A DNA stretch of 64,000 nucleotides. Origin: Qipengyuania soli (lineage in GTDB: Bacteria > Pseudomonadota > Alphaproteobacteria > Sphingomonadales > Sphingomonadaceae). Shown piece after piece: positions 10,283 through 16,520 of the stretch. The stretch's first letter is position 1. Every line of letters begins with the position of its first letter. The position numbers and the translations under genes were made by a program. Under the pieces are notes generated by a model that saw nothing but the letters and a program-made list of their open reading frames with translations, had not been told where the DNA came from and searched no databases. The stretch covers positions 1,736,001 through 1,800,000 of the forward strand of contig NZ_CP064654.1 in assembly GCF_015529805.1 (NCBI RefSeq), given 5' to 3'.

Positions 10283-10427
10283 TTCCGGGACGGCGTGGTT
10301 AACACGCTGGACACCATTCGTCGGGCGGTCTTACACTTCTCCTTGCGTTAACCACCGGACCCCGCAGCACATCGTTGATGGCACGGGATTTGCAGTCCGA
10401 AAGGTTAAACAAGGAGACCGCAGGAAC

Positions 10428-10676
10428 GTGTGGAAGAAGGTCAAAAGGCTGTTCGTGATCAAGACGCGCTTCGAAGCGTACCTGATCATCTATGCCCTGG
10501 CCCTCGGCGCCATGACCCGCGGTGCGCATTACACCACGCAGTATCCGGGTTTCGGCGGCTACCTGCTGTTCGCAGCCACTGCCGGTGCAGTGTTCCTCGG
10601 CGGCGCAAAGATCCTCGACGCGATCCGGTACGAGCAGGAAGCGGCGAAGGCGTCGGATGAGGCTACTGACCCCTAG
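10428..10676 (+). CDS. Small conserved-looking membrane protein
   Basis: 82 residues from a GTG start at 10428, preceded by a clean AAGGAGA ribosome-binding site at 10411-10417. There are two hydrophobic segments, about residues 14-29 (AYLIIYALALGAMTRG) and 41-60 (FGGYLLFAATAGAVFLGGAK). A basic N-terminus (WKKVKRLFVIKTR) and a charged C-terminal tail (YEQEAAKASDEA) frame them. No enzymatic motif is visible and the function is unknown. It follows astB by 145 bases without a visible terminator, so it may be transcribed from its own promoter. A longer frame opening at 10230 inside astB lacks coding character and is rejected. Confidence 0.75.
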   Translation: MWKKVKRLFVIKTRFEAYLIIYALALGAMTRGAHYTTQYPGFGGYLLFAATAGAVFLGGAKILDAIRYEQEAAKASDEATDP

Positions 10677-10745
10677 ATTCCGGCAACGACGAAACACGCG
10701 GCGTTTGCACAAGTCTGAATCGTTCCGCTTGGGAGTTTGCCTCCG

Positions 10746-11114
10746 ATGCTTCGAAGGGATGATGCTGAACACCCGATACCCGAGATGTTCCGTCCGATTA
10801 TTCGTGAAATTGTAGAGTCCTTCGTTGTCGGAGATTTTCAACTTCGCGATCATCCAGTTGTAGGTGTTCGGCCTATCGACGCTGATACGGCGGATTGCAT
10901 TGCTTAAAACATTGGGGCGTATGGCGACGAGCTAGCGCCATTGGACGACGCGACATGGAAGCGGTCTATCTATCGTTGGATGGACGGGTACTGGCTAGTC
11001 TTGGTTGACCTCACTACACGCTCAGAAGCGGTGAGCGATCTGGCACTCCATGCAAGGCTGCAAGGCGCGAACGATGACTTCACGATCTCTGTCGAGGCCG
11101 TCTACATCCCTTAA
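10746..11114 (+). pseudogene. DUF7668-like protein gene broken by one in-frame TAA
   Basis: Reading from ATG 10746 gives 53 sensible codons, then TAA at 10905-10907, then 68 codons in the same frame to TAA at 11112. Across the stop the translation is continuous in character: MFRPIIREIVESFVVGDFQL before it, and NIGAYGDELAPLDD, then SIYRWMDGYW and LVDLTTRSEAVSDLALHA after it. From memory these match the compact DUF7668 family, where the broken position would be Glu or Gln (GAA or CAA to TAA). A GGGAG site lies 10 bases upstream of the start. The function of DUF7668 is unknown. Base composition looks lower in GC than neighbouring genes. A sequencing error is the main alternative. Confidence 0.7.
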
Positions 11115-11164
11115 GCAAGCCATTGTTGGCATTGCCCACCATCCGCACTTTGATCGCGGGAAAC

Positions 11165-11206
11165 GTATTAAAAGTAAGGTGAGGGTTTCTGTTGCTAGCT
11201 ACCCTC
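11165..11206 (-). terminator. Likely ssrA terminator
   Basis: On the minus strand GAGGGT and ACCCTC (11181-11206) form a 6-bp stem, followed by a T-rich run at about 11165-11177. It sits just beyond the coding piece of ssrA. The stem may instead be the last helix of the RNA. Confidence 0.4.
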
Positions 11207-11519
11207 GGAGCCCCGGAATCCGCTTCTGTTGCCCGGTGGGTCCAACCGCGCTTTAGCTTTGTAAGATCAGGGCGTTAGCCCGTCAGATTACGCTGCGAGA
11301 GCGAGTGCTTCGTTATCGTTGGCACTTGTGTGTTGTGAGCCTTATGCGGGTTACTCAGCCCGGGCAAAAACACCGTCTTTCAGCACACGTCGATCCTGGT
11401 TCGGCCCCGTCAAAAACCGCCAATTACAGCGGGTTATGGTGGAGCCGCCGGGTACTGCCCCCGGGTCCGTTGTACCTATTGCACGGCGCAGTTTATCGCC
11501 ATAGCCGGCCGAAACCGGC
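11170..11519 (-). ncRNA. ssrA: Circularly permuted two-piece transfer-messenger RNA (alphaproteobacterial tmRNA)
   Basis: tmRNA rescues stalled ribosomes with SmpB and adds a degradation tag. Here it is permuted, as known for alphaproteobacteria. The acceptor piece comes first (about 11519 to 11438). It ends CGGCTCC-ACCA at 11438 and carries a T-arm with a 5-bp stem, CCGGG/CCCGG. A 28-base spacer (11437-11410) follows. The coding piece then starts at 11409 with GGGGCCG and the conserved GGATCGAC. GGGGCCG pairs with CGGCTCC over all 7 positions (one G-U), rebuilding the tRNA-like acceptor stem. The tag frame at 11323-11288 reads ANDNEALALAA then TAA. Outer ends are approximate. Confidence 0.93.
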
Positions 11520-11525
11520 ACCGCC

Positions 11526-11553
11526 TATATAGCGATGCCGGTCTTAATGTGAA
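11526..11553 (-). promoter_or_regulatory. Candidate housekeeping promoter of ssrA
   Basis: On the minus strand TTCACA (-35, 11553-11548) and TATATA (-10, 11531-11526) are 16 bp apart. Transcription from here would begin near 11519, just before the GCCGG...GGC hairpin of the acceptor piece. Confidence 0.6.
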
Positions 11554-11577
11554 GTGAGCGGCCGTTGAAGGCGCGCG

Positions 11578-12012
11578 TCAGGCGCGCTTTTTCAGCTCGT
11601 CGCGGATTTCGGCGAGCAGTTCGACCTCGGTCGGACCTGCCGGAGCCTCTGGTTCCTTGTGGCTGAATTCCTCGGTCACCTTCTTGGTGTAGCGGACCAG
11701 CAGGAAGATGATGAAGGCCAGGATGATGAAGTTGATCACCGCGGTCAGGAACGCGCCGTAACCGATCATCGCCGCACCCGCTTCCTTGAGCGCTGCATAG
11801 TCCGTCATCGAACCTTCGTATCCGGCCGGGGCCGAAAGGAGCACGAAGTAGTTCGAGAAATCGGCCCCGCCGAAAATCGCTCCGACGACTGGCATGATCA
11901 CTTCGTCGGTTAGCGATGTCACGATGGTGCCGAATGCGGCACCGATGATCACGGCAACCGCCAATTCCATGACGTTGCCCTTCGCGATAAATTCCTTGAA
12001 TTCTTTTAGCAC
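11578..12012 (-). CDS. mscL: Large-conductance mechanosensitive channel MscL
   Basis: Inner-membrane homopentameric channel that opens under membrane tension and protects against hypo-osmotic shock. 144 residues, normal for the family. The N-terminal amphipathic helix MLKEFKEFIAKGNVMELAVAVIIG leads into TM1 with the pore-lining AVAVIIGAAFG. TM2 is AVINFIILAFIIFLLV, and the C-terminal helix ends VELLAEIRDELKKRA, the family bundle. The start is GTG at 12012 with an AGGGGA-type site upstream. It is divergent from lemA, and its 3' end lies 24 bases from the ssrA promoter on the same strand. Confidence 0.97.
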   Translation of the reverse strand: MLKEFKEFIAKGNVMELAVAVIIGAAFGTIVTSLTDEVIMPVVGAIFGGADFSNYFVLLSAPAGYEGSMTDYAALKEAGAAMIGYGAFLTAVINFIILAFIIFLLVRYTKKVTEEFSHKEPEAPAGPTEVELLAEIRDELKKRA

Positions 12013-12088
12013 CCTACGTCCCCTTTAACCCTTGTGACCCGCGCACTTCCTGACACGACCACCGGTTTTCGACAAGTTCGGGTTAAGC

Positions 12089-12116
12089 TTGAAGTGCACG
12101 ATAGGCGTGCTATCTT
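12089..12116 (+). promoter_or_regulatory. Candidate promoter for lemA operon
   Basis: TTGAAG (12089-12094) and TATCTT (12111-12116), separated by 16 bases, lie about 50 bases upstream of the lemA ATG. This is a fair match to a housekeeping promoter in a GC-rich background. Confidence 0.4.
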
Positions 12117-12164
12117 GATAAGACAGTCACTCTCTCCCCAGGCGTAATTGAAGGACACTCTCCC

Positions 12165-12845
12165 ATGACCCGCTTCGCCGCATTCCGCGCAACGATCGTC
12201 GCTGCCGCAGCCCTTGCGCTGTCGGCCTGCGGTATCAATTCGGTCCCTCGTGACGAAGAAGCTGCCAAGGCCAAGTGGGCCGATGTCGAGGCCGCGTTCC
12301 AGGAACGTGCCAACCTCATCCCCAACCTTGAACAGATCGTCCTGTCCTCGGCCGAGCAGGAGCGCGCGACGCTCAACGACGTGATTTCGGCCCGTGCCGC
12401 CGCCACCCGCCCCGAGATCAAGCTCGACGGCGCGGACCTCAACGATCCGGCCAAGATGGCGCAGTACCAGCAGGCCCAGAATACCCTCGGCGGTGCGCTG
12501 TCGCGCCTGCTCGTCTCGGTCGAGCGCTATCCTGAACTCAAGAGCCAGGAGAACTTCGGCCGCTTCATGACCCAGATCGAAGGTCAGGAGAACCGCATCC
12601 GCGTGGCCATCCGCGACTACAACGAGGCGGTGCGCAAGTATAACACCACCATCCGCACCTTCCCCGATACGATCGGCGCGAACATCATCCACGGCGCCAA
12701 GCCGATGGTGCCCTACGAGGCTGTGAGCGAAGGCGCGGAAGTCGCCCCCAAGCTCGACATGCGCGCCAGCGGCGCTCCTGCAGCGCCGGCCGCTGGAGCC
12801 AACGACAACACCGCGACCGAGGCCCCCGCCGCCGTCGCCAACTGA
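12165..12845 (+). CDS. LemA family lipoprotein
   Basis: 226 residues. The signal peptide ends at a lipobox LALSA-C (about residue 21), so it is predicted to be lipidated. The LemA fold is a long helical bundle. Diagnostic stretches are WADVEAAFQERANLIPNL (the LemA N-terminal block) and YPELKSQENF followed by QIEGQENRI and RDYNEAVRKYNT. The C-terminus is an Ala/Pro-rich tail. The biochemical role of LemA proteins is not firmly established. They often sit next to TPM-domain genes, as here: two TPM genes follow within 22 and 0 bases, suggesting one membrane-associated complex. Confidence 0.92.
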   Translation: MTRFAAFRATIVAAAALALSACGINSVPRDEEAAKAKWADVEAAFQERANLIPNLEQIVLSSAEQERATLNDVISARAAATRPEIKLDGADLNDPAKMAQYQQAQNTLGGALSRLLVSVERYPELKSQENFGRFMTQIEGQENRIRVAIRDYNEAVRKYNTTIRTFPDTIGANIIHGAKPMVPYEAVSEGAEVAPKLDMRASGAPAAPAAGANDNTATEAPAAVAN

Positions 12846-12867
12846 GCGATAGAGGGGAAGCACGCCG

Positions 12868-13680
12868 ATGCGTGACCTCCTACGCCTGCTGCTGTTCTGC
12901 GCGGTCGCGCTGGGTCTTGCCCTGCCCGCGTCCGCGCAGACCTTCCCCGAGCGCGGGACTGCGCCGGTGGTCGATGCGGCCAACATCATCGACGACGCGA
13001 CGGAAGCGGAGCTGACCGCCAAGCTGGATGCCTTCGAAGAGAAGAACCAGCGCCAGTTCGTCATCGTCACCATCCCCGATCTCGAAGGCTACGACATCGC
13101 CGACTATGGCTACCAGCTCGGTCGGGCGTGGGGCATCGGCGACAAGGAGCGCAACGACGGCATCATCCTCATCGTAGCCCCCAACGAGCGCAAGATGCGC
13201 GTCGAGGTCGGCTATGGGCTGGAGGGTATCATCCCCGACGGTCTTGCCTTCGAGTATATCGAGGGCATGAAGCCCTATTTCCGCGACGGAGACTTTGCCG
13301 GCGGAATTAACTGGGGTGCAGATCAGATCATCACCCAGCTCGAACTGCCGCCCGAAGAGGCCGCCAAGGTCGCGCAGGAGCGCGTCGATGCGCGGCAAAG
13401 CGAAGGCGGCGTGCCCGTCGGTGCAATCATCTGGTTCATCTTCATCCTCGTCTTCTTCATCCTGCCGGCGTTCGGTCGCGGCCGGCGCAGGCGCTATCGC
13501 AGCGGCCTCGGCGGGGCGGTCGGCGACATCATCCTGTGGGAGGCCGGAAAGGCCATCGCCCGCGGCATCACCGATTCCGACGACTGGGGCGGAGGCGGTG
13601 GCTGGGGCGGCGGAGGCGGTGGCGGTTTCTCCGGCGGCGGCGGAAGTTTTGGGGGCGGCGGCGCCTCGGGGGGCTGGTAA
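12868..13680 (+). CDS. TPM-domain (YgcG-type) membrane protein with Gly-rich tail
   Basis: 270 residues: a signal peptide ending near ALPASAQ, then a periplasmic TPM domain (about residues 25-165), a transmembrane helix (GAIIWFIFILVFFILPAFG), a basic linker and a C-terminal tail of Gly-Trp-Gly and Ser-Gly repeats. The TPM domain shows NIIDDATEAEL, the RQFVIVTIPDLEGYDI strand, NDGIILIVAPNERKMRVEVGYGLEG and the following IIPDG. The architecture is that of YgcG proteins, which pair with LemA. The gene lies between lemA and a second TPM gene. Confidence 0.9.
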   Translation: MRDLLRLLLFCAVALGLALPASAQTFPERGTAPVVDAANIIDDATEAELTAKLDAFEEKNQRQFVIVTIPDLEGYDIADYGYQLGRAWGIGDKERNDGIILIVAPNERKMRVEVGYGLEGIIPDGLAFEYIEGMKPYFRDGDFAGGINWGADQIITQLELPPEEAAKVAQERVDARQSEGGVPVGAIIWFIFILVFFILPAFGRGRRRRYRSGLGGAVGDIILWEAGKAIARGITDSDDWGGGGGWGGGGGGGFSGGGGSFGGGGASGGW

Positions 13681-14355
13681 ATGGGCTATCTGACCGAGGC
13701 CGAACACGACATCGTGTCCAAGGCCGTCGCCGAGGCGGAACTGCACACCAGCGGCGAGATCGTCACCGTCCTGGCCGACCGGTCGGACGGTTACACGGAC
13801 GTCGCTCTGTGGTGGGCGATCGCCGTGGCCTTCACCGCGATGAGCGTGTTTGCGCTGATCCCGCAGTTCTACCTCGACATTATCGACGGCTTGATGGGCG
13901 GGTGGACCCACGACTGGACGCCCGGCCAGTTGATGACGATCATCATCGGCATCGGCCTGCTCAAGTTCTTCGGCACGGTGGCGATCCAGCTGTGGCAGCC
14001 ATTGAAGTTCCTGCTCGTCCCCGGCCCGGTGAAGAAGGCCCGCGTGCGCGATGCAGCGATCAAGCACTTCAAGGTCGGTGCGGAGCGGCGCACGCATGGC
14101 CGCACCGGCGTGCTCGTCTACCTCTCTATGCGCGAGCACCGGGCGGAAATCGTCGCCGACGAACCCATCGCACTCAAGGTCCCGGCCGAAGTCTGGGGAG
14201 AGGCCATGGCCGACATGCTGTCCGAGATTCGACAGGGCCACCTGGCCGAAGGTCTCGCCGCCGGCATCCGCGATGTCGGCAAGGTCCTCGCCCAGGAATT
14301 CCCGCGTCACGAGGACGATGTAAACGAACTTCCCGACCGGCTGATCGAGGTCTGA
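13681..14355 (+). CDS. Second TPM-domain membrane protein
   Basis: 224 residues starting directly after the stop of the previous gene, with no spacer. The N-terminal block YLTEAEHDIVSKAVAEAE followed by HTSGEIVTVLADRSD starts a TPM domain that is split by two transmembrane helices (about residues 40-62 and 78-100). The domain continues in the C-terminal half with KHFKVGAERRTHGRTGVLVYL and AEIVADEPIALKVPAEVW. This inserted-membrane arrangement is typical of the shorter TPM partner in lemA-TPM-TPM operons. Function is unknown; a role at the envelope alongside the preceding YgcG-like protein is inferred. Confidence 0.85.
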   Translation: MGYLTEAEHDIVSKAVAEAELHTSGEIVTVLADRSDGYTDVALWWAIAVAFTAMSVFALIPQFYLDIIDGLMGGWTHDWTPGQLMTIIIGIGLLKFFGTVAIQLWQPLKFLLVPGPVKKARVRDAAIKHFKVGAERRTHGRTGVLVYLSMREHRAEIVADEPIALKVPAEVWGEAMADMLSEIRQGHLAEGLAAGIRDVGKVLAQEFPRHEDDVNELPDRLIEV

Positions 14356-14357
14356 TC

Positions 14358-14900
14358 ATGGCGGTCCCCGACCACGACGCGGACGAGGAGATCGTCTGGG
14401 AAGGCAAGTATGTCGTCGCCAAGAAGCGCGGCCGCTGGGAATATGTCGGGCGCAGCCGCAACATCCGCGCTGCTGTGATCCTGGCCGTGGAGGATGGCCA
14501 CGTCCTTCTGGTCGAGCAGTTCCGCGTCCCGCTGGGCCGCAACTGCGTGGAATTGCCCGCAGGACTGATCGGCGACGATGCAGGCGGCGAGGACGAGGAA
14601 GACCTGACTGCTGCCGGCCGCGAGCTCGAAGAAGAGACCGGTTACCGCGCCGAGAGGCTCGAGGACATGGGCTGCTTCTATTCCTCGCCCGGCATGGTCT
14701 CCGAAAGCTTCACGCTGGTCCGCGCTTCCGGCCTCACCCGCATCGGCGAAGGCGGCGGGACCGAGGGCGAGAACATCACCGTCCATCGCGTCGCGCTCGA
14801 TGCCTTGCCCGACTTTATCACCGCGAAGCGCAACGATGGTTGCGGGATCGACGTGCGCATGCTCATGCTGCTGGGACAAGGGATACTGGCAGGAGAGTAG
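14358..14900 (+). CDS. NUDIX hydrolase, ADP-ribose pyrophosphatase-like
   Basis: 180 residues. Similar to the NudF/ADP-sugar diphosphatase branch, which splits ADP-ribose-type substrates with Mg. The NUDIX helix is visible as GRELEEETGY (REUxEExGU core). The upstream Gly of the box is displaced by an acidic insertion (DDAGGEDEED), which is unusual. EQFRVPLGRNCVELPAGLIG and the SPGMVSESFTL loop are typical of ADP-ribose pyrophosphatases. The start at 14358 lies 2 bases after the previous stop, so it is probably in the lemA-TPM transcript. A much longer in-frame extension to 13536 is a shadow of the TPM gene. Confidence 0.88.
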   Translation: MAVPDHDADEEIVWEGKYVVAKKRGRWEYVGRSRNIRAAVILAVEDGHVLLVEQFRVPLGRNCVELPAGLIGDDAGGEDEEDLTAAGRELEEETGYRAERLEDMGCFYSSPGMVSESFTLVRASGLTRIGEGGGTEGENITVHRVALDALPDFITAKRNDGCGIDVRMLMLLGQGILAGE

Positions 14901-14904
14901 AGTT

Positions 14905-15687
14905 ATGGCAGGCAGGTGTGCGGGCAAGCTGGCACTGGTGACGGGCGCGGCGCAGGGACTGGGCCGGGCCCATGCGAAGCGGCTGGCCGAAGAAGGCGCG
15001 CGTGTCCTTTGCACCGACATCAACGGCGCGGGCGCCGAAGCCACTGCCGCCGAAATCGTCGAGGAACTGGGCGCGGGCCATGCCTATGGCATCCAGCACG
15101 ACGTCACCAACCCCGATGACTGGGAGCGTGTGGTCGAGGCGGCGGATGCCGAACTCGGCGGGCTCAACGTGCTCGTCAACAACGCCGGGATCGGCGTCGG
15201 CGGCAATATCGAGACCTGCAAGTTCGAAGACTGGAAGCGCTGCTTCTCGGTCAACGTCGATTCGATCTTCCACGGCTGCCAGAAGGCCCTGCCGCTGATG
15301 CGCCAGCACGCACCGGGATCGATCGTCAACATTTCCAGCATCGCCGGGCTGATCGCCAGCGACACCATGCCAGCCTACAATTCGTCCAAGGCGGCGGTGT
15401 GGATGCTGACCAAGTCGATCGCGCTGCATTGTGCGAAGAACAACATGCAGATCCGCTGCAATTCGGTGCACCCGACCTTTGTCGACACGCCCATCCTCGA
15501 CGGGACGGCGCGCAATCACAATCTCGACAAGGGTGTGCTGATGGAAAAGCTGGCGCGGCAGATCCCGTTGAAGTTCGTCGGCGAGCCGAACGATATCGCC
15601 AATGCGGTGGTCTATCTCGCCAGCGACGAGAGCCGCTTCATGACCGGTGCCGAGATGAAGCTCGACGGCGGTATCTCGGCCATGTGA
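14905..15687 (+). CDS. Short-chain dehydrogenase/reductase (SDR)
   Basis: 260 residues, classical SDR. Cofactor motif TGAAQGLG is at about residues 13-20, NNAG in LVNNAGIGVGG, and the catalytic Ser-Tyr-Lys is in NISSIAG and the YNSSK that follows. CTDIN after beta-2 suggests NAD rather than NADP preference. An unusual ALHCAKNNMQIRCNSVHP replaces the common ALE(Y/F)... stretch and resembles cyclohexanol and 3-alpha/7-alpha-hydroxysteroid type SDRs. Substrate unknown. It follows the NUDIX gene by 4 bases with a GGAGAG site and is the last gene before a strong terminator. Confidence 0.88.
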   Translation: MAGRCAGKLALVTGAAQGLGRAHAKRLAEEGARVLCTDINGAGAEATAAEIVEELGAGHAYGIQHDVTNPDDWERVVEAADAELGGLNVLVNNAGIGVGGNIETCKFEDWKRCFSVNVDSIFHGCQKALPLMRQHAPGSIVNISSIAGLIASDTMPAYNSSKAAVWMLTKSIALHCAKNNMQIRCNSVHPTFVDTPILDGTARNHNLDKGVLMEKLARQIPLKFVGEPNDIANAVVYLASDESRFMTGAEMKLDGGISAM

Positions 15688-15710
15688 TTTTCACCGGGGG
15701 GTGGAATCAA

Positions 15711-15747
15711 AGGAGGGGCACGACGGCCCCTCCCGGTTTTCTTTTTT
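15711..15747 (+). terminator. Rho-independent terminator after the SDR gene
   Basis: GGAGGGGC (15712-15719) pairs with GCCCCTCC (15726-15733) around a 6-base loop, followed by CGGTTTTCTTTTTT. It ends the lemA-TPM-NUDIX-SDR transcript and separates it from the convergent pspC gene. Confidence 0.8.
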
Positions 15748-15796
15748 GTGAGCCACGGCCGGCACGAAAACCGGGACGGTTGGCGCGGGGCCGTGG

Positions 15797-16018
15797 TCAG
15801 TCTGCGATCAGTGCGATCGCCAGGTAGATCAGGATGAAGCTGCCGAAACCGAGCAGCGTACCTGCAACGAAACCCAGCCGAACCCAGGTGGCGTTGATGC
15901 CGAAGTAGCGGGCGATGCCGGAGCAGACGCCCATCAGCTTGCCGTTGGTGCGATCGAGGCGGAAGCTCGATGCCGGACGGACGGCGTGGTCGCTTTCGCG
16001 GAACTTGAGGTCGTTCAT
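15797..16018 (-). CDS. pspC: Small PspC-domain membrane protein
   Basis: 73 residues with one PspC domain. The core FRLDRTNGKLMGVCSGIARY and then FGINATWVRLGFV leads to a C-terminal transmembrane helix (LLGFGSFILIYLAIALIAD). The family includes the phage-shock membrane sensor PspC, though many single-domain members have no proven role. The start ATG at 16018 overlaps the stop of an upstream 38-residue reading frame (ATGA). It is therefore the third gene of a short transcript starting near 16290. Confidence 0.9.
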   Translation of the reverse strand: MNDLKFRESDHAVRPASSFRLDRTNGKLMGVCSGIARYFGINATWVRLGFVAGTLLGFGSFILIYLAIALIAD

Positions 16019-16131
16019 GCCAGAAGTCCGTTCGGCGAGGCAGGGACAATGGCCGTGGCGAAGAAGATCGCCGAAAGGGCCAGCGAGAAGGCAGCTGCGG
16101 CAAGCTTGCTGCTGTTTTCCGAAGTGAACAT
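16015..16131 (-). CDS. 38-residue single-span membrane peptide (paralogue 2), upstream of pspC
   Basis: Translation starts MFTSENSSKLAAAAFSLAL and ends in AIVPASPNGLLA. One hydrophobic helix fills most of the chain (about residues 9-28). An AGGAAGG ribosome-binding site lies 5-6 bases upstream of ATG 16131, and the stop overlaps the pspC start by 4 bases (ATGA). It shares a layout with the next upstream frame: a short polar N-terminus, LAA, then SA-x-F-x-A-x-AIVPASP. The good ribosome site, the coupling and the paralogue together argue that it is a real gene. Function unknown. Confidence 0.75.
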   Translation of the reverse strand: MFTSENSSKLAAAAFSLALSAIFFATAIVPASPNGLLA

Positions 16132-16168
16132 TTTTTCCTTCCTATTCCTTGGTTGCGGGTGGCCGGCT

Positions 16169-16288
16169 TCAGGCAACGAAGACGGCCGGGCTGGCGGGAA
16201 CGATGGCGGCGGCCATGAAGACTGCCGAGACGGCGAAAGCGAAAACTGCGGCAAGAGCGCGGTTGCTGGCATAATCAAAAGCGGTCAT
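16169..16288 (-). CDS. 39-residue single-span membrane peptide (paralogue 1)
   Basis: Starts MTAFDYASNRALAAVFAFA and ends AIVPASPAVFVA. The ATG at 16288 is preceded by AAGGAG with 9-base spacing. One transmembrane helix is predicted (about residues 11-31). The last third is nearly identical to that of the 38-residue peptide encoded 37 bases downstream. It is the first gene of the putative three-gene unit ending in pspC. It is too short for most gene callers. No known family was recognised with certainty. Confidence 0.72.
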   Translation of the reverse strand: MTAFDYASNRALAAVFAFAVSAVFMAAAIVPASPAVFVA

Positions 16289-16520
16289 TTTAGTAACTCC
16301 TTGAACCTTGGTCTGTTTTCTCCCGGACCATCCGGGGATGCCAACTACACTGCATGGGCCGTGCCAAACTCGAAAAACGGCAGAAATCCGCCATTCTTTC
16401 CTTAACGGCGAGATTGCCGCTTGTTCATCGATCCGAAAGGTTGGGAATTTTCACCAACATTTGGATTTCGCCCTTTCGGGTGGCGGTGCAGGACCTTGCA
16501 CGCTATCGCCTCGGCACCCC

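Noticed and set aside
10283..10427. GTTAAC and TTAACC elements that recall a CtrA site
   Set aside because: The TTAA-N7-TTAA spacing is not met, so no operator is claimed.
11068..11082. GCGAACGATGACTTC on the plus strand reads ANDDF, like the start of a tmRNA tag
   Set aside because: It lies inside the DUF7668-like reading frame and has no tRNA-like sequence around it. The true tag is on the minus strand at 11323-11288.
11305..11532. Open frames of 60-75 codons at 11.3-11.5 kb
   Set aside because: They cross the ssrA acceptor piece, spacer and coding piece on the opposite strand and have no ribosome site.
11567..11595. GCGCGC hairpin followed by TTTTT near the mscL stop
   Set aside because: The T-run follows on the plus strand, where no gene ends; on the minus strand the stem includes the last mscL codons and has no T-run. 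Not convincing as a terminator.
16395..16440. GAAC and CGTT elements on the minus strand, like an EcfG stress promoter for the small-peptide/pspC unit
   Set aside because: Spacing is 15 bases instead of 16-17 and the first G of GGAAC is missing; too weak to annotate.
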